DNA of 6,160 nt from Candidatus Limnocylindrales bacterium (lineage in GTDB: Bacteria; Chloroflexota; Limnocylindria; Limnocylindrales; CSP1-4): assembly GCA_030647575.1 (NCBI GenBank), contig JAUSJS010000161.1:1-6160 (forward strand). Direction: 5' to 3'. The position numbers were made by a program, and so were the translations under genes. The notes under the pieces are model-generated. The model was given only the letters and a program-made list of their open reading frames with translations, was not told where the DNA came from and searched no databases. Positions within the stretch are counted from its first letter, which is position 1. Each line of letters starts with the position of its first letter. Shown piece after piece: positions 1 through 5,807 of the stretch.

Positions 1-504
1 CTGGGGCAGCTTCTGGAACCGCCGGGCCAGACCGGCCAGGGGCATCAGCGGCCGCGGGTCGAGGCTCGTCAGGTCGGGCGGCGTGATGGCCAGGATCGGC
101 TTGATGAAGCGGGCCATCTCGACCATCAGCTGGCCGTATTCCTCGTACGCCTCCGCGTCGCTCGCGGACCAGCGGCGCAGCTCGCGGATCGTCCGGCCGT
201 GATCGTTGACCTGCCACAGGTGGTCGTCGTGGAGCGGCGTGAACGTTCCGTCGAGCGGCAGGATGTCCAGCCCGTGCTTCGGCAGTTCGAGGTCACGAAT
301 GATCTCCGGCCGGAGCAGGGAGACGACGTAGCTGAAGACCGAGAAGCGGAAACCGGGGAAGAGTTCCTCGGTCACCGCGGCGCCGCCCAGGACGTGGCGC
401 TTCTCAAGGACGAGCGTCTTCATGCCGGCGCGGGCGAGATAGGCCGCGCTGACCAGGCCGTTGTGGCCGCCGCCGATGATGATCGCGTCGTAGGACCGGG
501 CCAC
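1..504 (-). CDS. FAD-dependent oxidoreductase, phytoene-desaturase/PYROXD2-like (N-terminal part, runs off the window)
   Basis: The minus strand is open from GTG at 504 to the window edge, 168 codons without a stop. The start is supported by GAGGAGG (515-509) four bases upstream. The protein opens with a beta strand and the dinucleotide-binding motif GGGHNG (residues 11-16), then LVLEKR with Glu34 in the position that binds the FAD ribose, then GGAAVTEE (40-47). This is the classic Rossmann N-terminus of the amine oxidase/phytoene desaturase superfamily. The run around PGFRFSVFSYVVSLLRPEII (50-69) and the spacing resemble the human PYROXD2 family and its bacterial relatives rather than carotenoid CrtI proper. 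Such proteins are usually over 500 residues, so about two thirds is missing here. The substrate cannot be told from this part. It is transcribed divergently from the toxin-antitoxin genes and has no visible operon partner in the window. Confidence 0.88.
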   Translation of the reverse strand, partial: MARSYDAIIIGGGHNGLVSAAYLARAGMKTLVLEKRHVLGGAAVTEELFPGFRFSVFSYVVSLLRPEIIRDLELPKHGLDILPLDGTFTPLHDDHLWQVNDHGRTIRELRRWSASDAEAYEEYGQLMVEMARFIKPILAITPPDLTSLDPRPLMPLAGLARRFQKLPQ

Positions 505-561
505 TGAGCCTCCTCGCCCTTCGCCGCAGGTCACCGCGCGGCGGCGGGGCGGCTATCCAGC

Positions 562-589
562 CTGCATAGGTTTCATGCAGTCTAGTCCA
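562..589 (-). promoter_or_regulatory. Candidate promoter with 6-bp dyad upstream of the oxidoreductase gene
   Basis: CTGCAT (562-567) and ATGCAG (575-580) form a perfect 6-bp inverted repeat around a 7-bp spacer, about 58 bp upstream of the oxidoreductase start. Read on the minus strand, TATGCA (568-563) could be a -10 and TGGACT (589-584) a weak -35, with a short 15-bp gap. The dyad would then overlap the -10, as repressor operators often do. It is the least GC-rich patch of the intergenic region. The promoter assignment is inference; only the dyad is directly visible. Confidence 0.35.
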
Positions 590-615
590 GCCGGATCACG
601 CACCGCGCGGTTCAT

Positions 616-665
616 CCGGGCCGCCCATCGCAGCCGCTCCCCGGGCCGCCCATCGCGGCCGCTCG
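616..665. repeat. 25-bp tandem duplication, two copies
   Basis: Positions 616-640 and 641-665 are directly adjacent copies of one 25-bp unit that starts CCGGGCCGCCCATCGC. They differ at two positions only: A632 versus G657 and C640 versus G665. No third copy is visible on either side. It lies in non-coding DNA, so replication slippage is the simplest origin. Confidence 0.85.
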
Positions 666-703
666 CTCCCCAGGACGGGGTTCCTGCCTTGTGTCCACCG
701 TGT

Positions 704-838
704 GGGCCTTGGGCGCGGTCAAGGCCCGACCGCGGCGGATCGCCGGTGTCAAGGACGGTCGGCTGAGCACGGATTTGACCGAGCGGGCGCTCCCAAGCCG
801 ACCCCACGACCGGTTCGAGGACCATCTTGGTGCCCAAG
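704..838. repeat. Cluster of GC-rich inverted repeats, some mutually exclusive
   Basis: Four perfect stems can be drawn: GGGCCTTG 704-711 with CAAGGCCC 720-727 (8-base loop); CCGACCG 726-732 with CGGTCGG 756-762; GGTCGGCT 757-764 with AGCCGACC 796-803; and CTTGG 826-830 with CCAAG 834-838 (3-base loop). The second and third stems compete for the same GGTCGG segment. This could be a structured leader upstream of the antitoxin or the eroded end of a mobile element. Short perfect stems also arise by chance in DNA this GC-rich, so no function is assigned. Confidence 0.4.
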
Positions 839-888
839 GCGCATGTCGTGGACCGATGACAGGAAGACCGCGCCGACCCGGCAGGGAG

Positions 889-921
889 TGTGTGCTAGCA
901 TATGTGCAACGTATTCACACA
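889..921 (+). promoter_or_regulatory. Candidate operator/promoter of the vapBC pair
   Basis: TGTGTG (889-894) and CACACA (916-921) are inverted repeats 21 bp apart and end 12 bp before the antitoxin ATG. The interval includes the 8-bp palindrome TGCTAGCA (893-900) and TAGCAT (896-901), which fits a TANNNT -10 box. No good -35 is visible. VapB-type ribbon-helix-helix antitoxins, with their toxin, normally repress their own operon by binding palindromes in the promoter, and this is the only such element at the right place. The assignment is by position and symmetry only. Confidence 0.4.
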
Positions 922-933
922 TGGAGTCGCACA

Positions 934-1296
934 ATGGGACTCGTCCGTACCAACATCACCCTGCCCGAGGAGACACTCGCCCTGGTCGATGCCGTCGCCG
1001 GGCCGCGCGGCCGCAGCCGCTACATCGCCGACGTCGTCGCCAGGCAGGTCCGCCGTGACAACGCCCGGACGGTCTTCGAGAAATACGCCGGTGCGCTGAA
1101 GGATTCGGATACCTGGGGGCGGACACCGGAGGAGACCGACAGGCTGCTCCGGGAGGTTCGCGAATCGTGGGATCGTCCATGGATCTGGGAGGAAGGCGAT
1201 GCGCTACGTCCTGGACACGACGCTGCTGATCGACCACTCGAAGGCTCGGCCGGGCGTCGCCGAACTCGTCGCGTCGCTGTTCGCGGAGTCGAGTGA
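934..1296 (+). CDS. vapB: VapB-like ribbon-helix-helix antitoxin
   Basis: This 120-residue protein is the predicted antitoxin of the downstream VapC. Residues 3-10 (LVRTNITL) form the DNA-contacting beta strand. They are followed by helix A (PEETLALVDAVAG, 11-23) and helix B (RSRYIADVVARQVRRD, 27-42), a CopG/RHH-type fold that binds operator DNA as a dimer. The middle and C-terminal part, including WGRTPEETDR and the Trp-rich RESWDRPWIWEE (76-87), should wrap the toxin. The start at ATG 934 is set by GGAG (923-926) seven bases upstream; the frame is open further upstream but without RHH character. Oddly, the frame does not stop at the toxin start but continues 32 more codons inside vapC. That tail (about 89-120) is Arg/Gly-rich and looks like out-of-frame reading of the toxin gene. 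The RHH assignment is firm; the role of the tail is unknown. Confidence 0.85.
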   Translation: MGLVRTNITLPEETLALVDAVAGPRGRSRYIADVVARQVRRDNARTVFEKYAGALKDSDTWGRTPEETDRLLREVRESWDRPWIWEEGDALRPGHDAADRPLEGSAGRRRTRRVAVRGVE

Positions 1297-1579
1297 TCTG
1301 TACGTGTGCGATGTGGTCGTTGCAGAGGCCCTGAGCGGCGGCGACGCGATCCAACGGGCCACGATCGAATCCCTGATCCGGGCGCTCGAGTACGTGTCGA
1401 CCCCGCCAGATGCAGCCGTCTGGGCGGCCGATTCGCGTCGGCAGCGGAGAGCCAGCGGCCCTCGGTCGCTCGCTGACGCCATCATCGCCGGCGTCGCCCG
1501 GTTCCACGACGCGACGGTCGTGACCCGCAACCCACGCGACTTCGAGATCCAGGGCGTCCGCGTCCTCGGCTACGGGTGA
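1199..1579 (+). CDS. vapC: VapC-like PIN-domain ribonuclease toxin
   Basis: The 126-residue product has the length and motif order of VapC toxins, Mg2+-dependent endoribonucleases that cut specific RNAs (often tRNA or rRNA) when released from their antitoxin. Visible acidic residues of the PIN active site are Asp6 in YVLDTTLLID, Glu43 in VVVAEAL, Asp93 in SLADAII and Asp114 in VTRNPRDF. ATG 1199 has GGAGG (1188-1192) six bases upstream, a strong site. The gene overlaps the end of the antitoxin frame by 98 bp in another frame, so the two are cotranscribed and probably translationally coupled. The C-terminus (TRNPRDFEIQGVRVLGYG) matches a second, broken copy lying 149 bp downstream. The RNA target cannot be predicted from sequence. 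Confidence 0.92.
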   Translation: MRYVLDTTLLIDHSKARPGVAELVASLFAESSDLYVCDVVVAEALSGGDAIQRATIESLIRALEYVSTPPDAAVWAADSRRQRRASGPRSLADAIIAGVARFHDATVVTRNPRDFEIQGVRVLGYG

Positions 1580-1601
1580 CCTCCGGCCGCGGTGGCGCTG
1601 C

Positions 1602-1607
1602 TACGCT
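1602..1607 (+). promoter_or_regulatory. Candidate -10 box of a leaderless promoter
   Basis: TACGCT fits the TANNNT -10 consensus and lies six bases before ATG 1614, the spacing expected when transcription starts at the initiation codon. No Shine-Dalgarno sequence precedes that ATG. Around 20 bp upstream TGACCT (1577-1582) could be a poor -35. If active, it would now transcribe through the broken frames into the GHKL ATPase gene, which otherwise has no promoter of its own in view. Confidence 0.35.
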
Positions 1608-1613
1608 GCGGCG

Positions 1614-1676
1614 ATGACCGAGCTGCACGCCGCGTTGGCCCCATGAGTGGCCGAATGGCGCGACGCCGGTTACCCG
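1614..1676 (+). pseudogene. Broken 5' end of a gene, possibly a restriction-type helicase
   Basis: From ATG 1614 the frame reads MTELHAALAP, then TGA (1644-1646), then VAEWRDAGYP in the same frame up to about 1676. After that it runs into the vapC remnant and stops again at 1686-1688. Reading through the single stop gives a coherent amphipathic start with WRDAGYP. From memory this resembles the first residues of some DEAD/DEAH-box restriction (type III-like) proteins, which often begin with a similar LAPYVAEWRAAGYP-like stretch. That resemblance is tentative and the piece is too short to be sure. The preceding leaderless-type -10 box supports it having been a real gene start. The rest of the gene is gone. 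Confidence 0.35.
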
Positions 1677-1728
1677 GAATCCGCGTGACTTCGAGCGCCA
1701 GGGGATCCGGGTGATGGGGTATGCCTGA
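1657..1728 (+). pseudogene. 3' remnant of a second vapC
   Basis: In the frame ending at TGA 1726-1728 the sequence reads GATPVTRNPRDFERQGIRVMGYA. Over 22 residues, 17 are identical to the C-terminus of the intact VapC (1511-1579). At base level about 49 of 69 positions match, and most differences fall at third codon positions. The similarity therefore reflects an old, protein-level homologue and not a fresh copy of the neighbouring gene. It keeps the PIN motif TRNPRDF and the natural stop, but everything 5' of about 1657 is missing, including the other active-site acids. Only 18 bp separate its stop from the GHKL ATPase start, in the same frame, so a vapC once probably sat directly ahead of that gene. 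It cannot encode a working toxin. Confidence 0.8.
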
Positions 1729-1746
1729 AGCGCTTCCGAGGCGGCC

Positions 1747-3276
1747 GTGACCTCGCGCGTCGTGCGCGAGCGAATCGATCCGCGGTTGACGGCGTCGCTG
1801 TTCGCGAACTACCGCTCGGCGATCGACGCGCTGCTCGAGCTCGTCGACAACGCCGTCGATTCGCGCGTGCCCGATCGACCGTTGCGGGTGGACCTGGTCG
1901 TCCGGCCGGAGTCGATCGTGTTGACGGCGATCGGCGGGACCGGCATGGGACCGACCGAGCTGGAGCGCGACTACCTGCGCTGGGGTGCGTCGCGCAAGCG
2001 AGCGGGCGACCGGATCGGGCGCTACGGGCAGGGCGGCAAGGCAGCCATCGGCCATCTCGGAAACCGCTTCACGGTGACGGCCTCCCGAGCAGGCGATGAA
2101 CGTGCGATCACGTTCGAGGATCCCGCCTATCGTGACCGCACGAAACTGCGGGTCTACGAGCTCCACGACCGGGCGAAGCCGGTCGATGCCGAGCTCGGGT
2201 ACGTGCGGATCGAGATCGGCGACGTGGACCGGAAGGTCGACTTGCGACGTCTGCCGGGTCGGCTGGCCGAGGTCTATCGACCGCTCCTGGAAGGCGAGGC
2301 CCTGGCGCTGACGGTGAATCGGGCGCCGGTGGTCGTGTCGTCGTGGAAGCTGGCTGAACGGCACGAGGTGGCGGTTCGCGCCGGGGGGCGGATCGTTCGC
2401 GGCTGGTACGGGCTGCTGCCCGATCCGGCGCCACCGACCGTAGAGCCCGGGATCCGGATCTATCACCTGGGCCGTCTGATCGGAGCGCCCGAGTGGTTCG
2501 GGCATCCGGGGCCGGCACTGCATCCGGGCATGAACCGGCTGGTCGGCGAGGTTGAGCTGCCGCATGTGCCGGTGACAATGAACAAGTCCGACGTGGATCG
2601 CGACAGCCCGGAGTGGATTGCCGTGGAGGCACGCCTTCACGCGCTGCTCGCGCCGGTGGTTCGGCGACTGGCGCGCGAAGGCAGCCAGCGCGTCGATCCC
2701 GGCGCCTTACGGACGGCCGACCAGGTTCGCCGGATCCTGGCGCGCGCACTGCGCCTGCTCGAGTCGGGGAAGCTCTTCGAGAGCGAGCTGGGAACAGGTG
2801 GCGGTGAGGGGCCGGGCGGTCAGCTGACGCTCGCCGCCGCTGCGGCGGAGGACGCGCCGGACGAAGCCGAGCCGACCGAAGAGACGGAGACAGGAGCGCA
2901 GACACCCGAAGGCGAGGCTGAACGGCTGCCTCGGGCGCCGCGCCGTGCCGGCGCCGGGAGCGGTCGGGGTGTGGGCGAGGTCGTGGTGCGCGCGCTCGAT
3001 CTTCGCCTGCGCAGCGCGATGGTCGTGGAGGACGGCGTCCGGCGAATCGTGATCAACTCGCGCTATCCGCTCTACGAGGTTCGCCGCGGTGATCTCTGGT
3101 ATCAGCTCGAGACGGCGCTTCGCGAGGTGTGCGTCACGATTCCCGAGGCGACCGTGCCCGAGTTCGAGCGCAAGGTCAACGAGCTGATGCTCGTGTCGCT
3201 GTCGCTGACCGGCCGCCCGAAGCGGCGCAAGTCCAGGGCAACTGTCCGTCAGTCGAAGGGCGCGTGGGCCGGGTAG
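1747..3276 (+). CDS. GHKL (Bergerat-fold) ATPase, MORC/MutL-like
   Basis: The 509-residue protein starts at GTG 1747, the first start after an in-frame stop, with GAGG (1738-1741) five bases upstream. The N-terminal ATPase domain shows motif N as ELVDNAVDS (31-39; Glu31 general base, Asn35 for Mg2+). Motif G1 appears as IGGTGM (62-67) and the lid as GRYGQGGKAAIG (91-102). Canonical G1 is DxGxG; here the adenine-contacting Asp is Ile62. Residues 235-310 look like the S5-like transducer domain: GIRIYHLGRLIG, then MNRLVGEVELPHVPVTMNKSD with Lys280 where MORC and MutL proteins have the ATP-contacting lysine. An acidic Ala/Glu/Pro linker (350-410) leads to a C-terminal domain (411-490) around INSRYPLYEVRRGDLWYQLE that I do not recognise, then a basic tail (KRRKSR). 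Prokaryotic MORC-like ATPases occur in restriction and other conflict loci; that role here is inferred from family and neighbours only. Confidence 0.8.
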   Translation: MTSRVVRERIDPRLTASLFANYRSAIDALLELVDNAVDSRVPDRPLRVDLVVRPESIVLTAIGGTGMGPTELERDYLRWGASRKRAGDRIGRYGQGGKAAIGHLGNRFTVTASRAGDERAITFEDPAYRDRTKLRVYELHDRAKPVDAELGYVRIEIGDVDRKVDLRRLPGRLAEVYRPLLEGEALALTVNRAPVVVSSWKLAERHEVAVRAGGRIVRGWYGLLPDPAPPTVEPGIRIYHLGRLIGAPEWFGHPGPALHPGMNRLVGEVELPHVPVTMNKSDVDRDSPEWIAVEARLHALLAPVVRRLAREGSQRVDPGALRTADQVRRILARALRLLESGKLFESELGTGGGEGPGGQLTLAAAAAEDAPDEAEPTEETETGAQTPEGEAERLPRAPRRAGAGSGRGVGEVVVRALDLRLRSAMVVEDGVRRIVINSRYPLYEVRRGDLWYQLETALREVCVTIPEATVPEFERKVNELMLVSLSLTGRPKRRKSRATVRQSKGAWAG

Positions 3277-3299
3277 CGCCGGTCGGCCACCCGATCTCG

Positions 3300-5807
3300 C
3301 TACACGAGGCTCGAATCGATCACCGGTCGCGGCCGCAGCGTCCCGCCGGGCCCGGGGGGCGTGCCTCGAATCCAGCGCGGCCGGATCGCGGTCGGGCCGT
3401 GGCCGGTCCGGACCCGGGTCGTCGGTTCGAGCGCGAGGTCATCACCATCGCCAGCCGGACCGAACGCGCCGACATCAATCTCGGCATCGGTTTGCGGCTT
3501 GGCGAAGAAGTAGCCCTGGCCGTAGGTACAGCCAAGCGCGCGCATCCGGGCGGCCTGCTCGGCGGTCTCGATCCCCTCGGCCACGGTGCGGATCTCCAGG
3601 GACTGGCTCATCGCCAGGATCGCGCCGGCGATGGCGGCCGACTTCGTATCGGTGTCGGGGACCTGGACGAATTCGCTCGCGACCTTGAGCATGTCGACCG
3701 GGAACTGGCGCAAATGACTCAGCGAGAAATAGCCGGTCCCGAAGTCGTCGATGACGACGCGAACGCCCAGCCGACGCAGCGACTCGAGGGTGGCGATCGT
3801 CGATGGCGTGGCTTTGAGCAGCGCGGTCTCGGTGATCTCGAGGTGCAGCCGTTCCGGCTCGAGCGCGGCCCCGGTCAGCGCTTCCTGGACGGCCTCGACG
3901 AAGCGCGGCTGCTGGATCTCGCGGGCAGATACGTTGACACACAGGAACATTGAGCGGTGATCCGGACCCCAATCGCCCGCCATCCGGCAGGCCTCGCGGA
4001 GAACCCAGCGGCCGATCTGCAGGATCGCGCCGTTGTCCTCGGCAATGTCGATGAAATCACCAGGTTGGATGAGACCCAGCTCGGGGTGCTGCCAGCGCGC
4101 GAGCGCCTCCACGCCCGCCAGCCGACCCGAGTCGAGAGCCACGATCGGCTGGTAGACAAGGCGCATCTGGTCGAGCTCGACGGCCCGCTGGAGCTGGGCT
4201 CCGAGCTCGTGCCGCTCGCGGATCATGGCGTGCATCCCAGGATCGAAGACGGCGAACCCGGCTTTGCCGTTCGCCTTGGCGATGTACATCGCGACATCGG
4301 CGTTTCGGATGACGTCAGATGCGCTCTCGCTCGAGTCTCGCGCCATGGCGATCCCGATGCTCGCGGTGACATTGACGTGGTTCTCGCCGAGCACGAATGG
4401 CGCCCGAAGATCGTGGGTCAGGCGCTCGGCCATCACGAGCGATCGCTTGAGATCGGGGTCGTCCTCTGTCAGGATCGCGAACTCGTCGCCGCCCAGCCGC
4501 GCGACCAGGTCGCCTTCGCGGACCGAGCCACGGATTCGGTCGGTCACCGCCACCAGCAGGGCGTCGCCCTCGGCGTGCCCGAACGCGTCGTTGACGATCT
4601 TGAAGTCGTCGAGGTCGATGAACAGGACTGCGGTGCCCTCATTCCCAGACGTCGCGGCCGGACCTCGCTTCGAGGCAAGCAATCGTTCGAGGGTCAGATG
4701 GAACGTACGCCGGTTCGCGGCACCCGTCAGCGGGTCCCGCTCGGCGAGGTCCTGAACGTGGCGAAGGAGGGCGGCCTGTCGAAGATTGAGCGCAGCGATC
4801 GCGGACAGCTGCCCGAGGACGGAGGCGACCCGCCGCTCGACGCCAGCGAGAGAGCGGGAACGATGCTCGACCACGATCGCGCCAAGCGGGCGACCGTCGG
4901 CGATCATCGGTGAGATCAGGAGGTTGCCGGCCCCCGGAAGTGCCGCGGACAACACCGGGTTGTTCGCGCCATCGAGACGCCTGATCGCGAGAAGTTCGCG
5001 GCGATCCCAAGCCTTCTCGATGATGGCGTCCGGTTGGACCGCGACGGTGGGGACAGTGACGGCCCCGCGCGATGCGAGGACGATCATCTGGCCCTCCGAG
5101 GCGGCGACGATCAGTCCTCGGGTGAAGCCGAAGCGGTCCCCGAGGCCGTCGAGCACGGTCTGCGACTGGTGCACAGGATCCGTCGCGTCATCAAGCCGAG
5201 CGCCGATGTCGACGAGCGCCTGGAGATCCGTGCGCCGGTTGCGCAGCTCGCGCTCGTTGATCGCCGAGAAGACCGACGTGGCAAGGGCGAACAGCCAGAA
5301 CGATGTCAAGTAGAGGACCGGCATTCGGTCAAACTCGATCGCCCGGCCAGGCAGGACGTCGACTGCGGGGACGAGCTGCGCTGCCTGCGCGTAGAGGCCG
5401 ACGAACAGCAGCAGCGAGTGCCACAGCGCGACCTTCAACCCCGTTCGATAGGACGCGAGAAGCGAAACGGCGACCAGGTGGAGGTAGATCAGGAACCGCA
5501 TCGGGCTCTGCGTACCGCCAGTCGAGTACATCGCCGCCGCGAGATAGAGGCCGTCCAACAGCAGCAGCGCGCTCAACAGGGCGAACCCGTGTACGGACGC
5601 CCGTCGACGAGCCCATTCGCCGAGCACGCTGGCAAGAACGTAGGCAGCGCTACCGGCTGCAAGCATGGACAGGGGCGCGCCCAGGACTTCGGGTCGGGCG
5701 GCGACCCCGATCACCACGATGGCGGCGAACGCCAGGCGTAACCCGAGCAGGTACGTGATTCGGTCGCTCAGAGCCGAGTAGTCCGCCCTGTCCCGCGCCT
5801 GTGTCAC
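3300..5807 (-). CDS. Membrane GAF-GGDEF-EAL protein (c-di-GMP cyclase/phosphodiesterase)
   Basis: This 835-residue enzyme is predicted to make and/or degrade cyclic di-GMP. Residues 15-182 hold about six hydrophobic segments, followed by a GAF-like sensor domain (about 195-345), GGDEF (about 350-525), EAL (about 530-775) and a Pro/Arg/Gly-rich tail (776-835). In GGDEF the signature GGDEF is intact (439-443) and the inhibitory site RxxD is present (Arg430, Asp433). In EAL the signature EAL (567-569), Asn625, Glu657, Glu660, the DDFGTGY loop (687-693), Lys708, Glu744 and Gln764 are all present. The usual KID after the lysine position is KVA. Both activities are thus plausible. GTG 5807 has GAGGG (5818-5814) six bases upstream and overlaps the stop of the preceding gene as GTGA, implying coupled translation. 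It converges on the GHKL ATPase gene with 23 bp between stops. Confidence 0.93.
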   Translation of the reverse strand: MTQARDRADYSALSDRITYLLGLRLAFAAIVVIGVAARPEVLGAPLSMLAAGSAAYVLASVLGEWARRRASVHGFALLSALLLLDGLYLAAAMYSTGGTQSPMRFLIYLHLVAVSLLASYRTGLKVALWHSLLLFVGLYAQAAQLVPAVDVLPGRAIEFDRMPVLYLTSFWLFALATSVFSAINERELRNRRTDLQALVDIGARLDDATDPVHQSQTVLDGLGDRFGFTRGLIVAASEGQMIVLASRGAVTVPTVAVQPDAIIEKAWDRRELLAIRRLDGANNPVLSAALPGAGNLLISPMIADGRPLGAIVVEHRSRSLAGVERRVASVLGQLSAIAALNLRQAALLRHVQDLAERDPLTGAANRRTFHLTLERLLASKRGPAATSGNEGTAVLFIDLDDFKIVNDAFGHAEGDALLVAVTDRIRGSVREGDLVARLGGDEFAILTEDDPDLKRSLVMAERLTHDLRAPFVLGENHVNVTASIGIAMARDSSESASDVIRNADVAMYIAKANGKAGFAVFDPGMHAMIRERHELGAQLQRAVELDQMRLVYQPIVALDSGRLAGVEALARWQHPELGLIQPGDFIDIAEDNGAILQIGRWVLREACRMAGDWGPDHRSMFLCVNVSAREIQQPRFVEAVQEALTGAALEPERLHLEITETALLKATPSTIATLESLRRLGVRVVIDDFGTGYFSLSHLRQFPVDMLKVASEFVQVPDTDTKSAAIAGAILAMSQSLEIRTVAEGIETAEQAARMRALGCTYGQGYFFAKPQTDAEIDVGAFGPAGDGDDLALEPTTRVRTGHGPTAIRPRWIRGTPPGPGGTLRPRPVIDSSLV

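Larger units (their letters stand above)
505..933. other. Divergent intergenic region, no convincing gene
   Basis: This 429-bp stretch separates the oxidoreductase start from the antitoxin start. Short open frames exist on both strands, but none has a recognisable motif, a good ribosome binding site or plausible composition. The frame of the antitoxin is open upstream to a GTG at 691, but the ribbon-helix-helix fold begins only at 934. The stretch contains a 6-bp dyad (562-580), a 25-bp tandem duplication (616-665), a cluster of GC-rich inverted repeats (704-838) and a dyad next to the antitoxin start (889-921), all listed separately. Confidence 0.7.

Noticed and set aside
199..507. Plus-strand open frame of 102 residues
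   Set aside because: It mirrors the FAD oxidoreductase, whose minus-strand reading gives an unmistakable dinucleotide-binding motif.
553..837. Minus-strand frame of 94 residues in the divergent intergenic region
   Set aside because: It spans the tandem duplication and the hairpin cluster, has no convincing ribosome binding site and no motif. I could not support a gene or transposase relic here.
691..933. Possible N-terminal extension of the antitoxin from GTG 691
   Set aside because: The added 81 residues have no RHH or other character, while ATG 934 has a proper ribosome binding site and begins exactly at the DNA-binding beta strand.
1570..2905. Open frames on the minus strand of 356 and 265 residues
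   Set aside because: Both lie antisense to the GHKL ATPase, whose motifs are clear. Their translations are His/Arg/Pro-rich without any recognisable domain.
3267..3288. GGCCG/CGGCC hairpin between the convergent GHKL and GGDEF-EAL genes as a terminator
   Set aside because: The stem is only 5 bp with a 12-base loop, competes with a CCGG/CCGG pairing and has no T-run on either strand. It is too weak to call.
3129..5741. Long open frames on the plus strand at 3129-3953, 3957-4913 and 5034-5741
   Set aside because: They lie antisense to the GGDEF-EAL gene, except for 3129-3276, which overlaps the 3' end of the GHKL gene in another frame. They have skewed Arg/Asp/Gly-rich composition and no motifs. 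They are mirror frames produced by high third-position GC.
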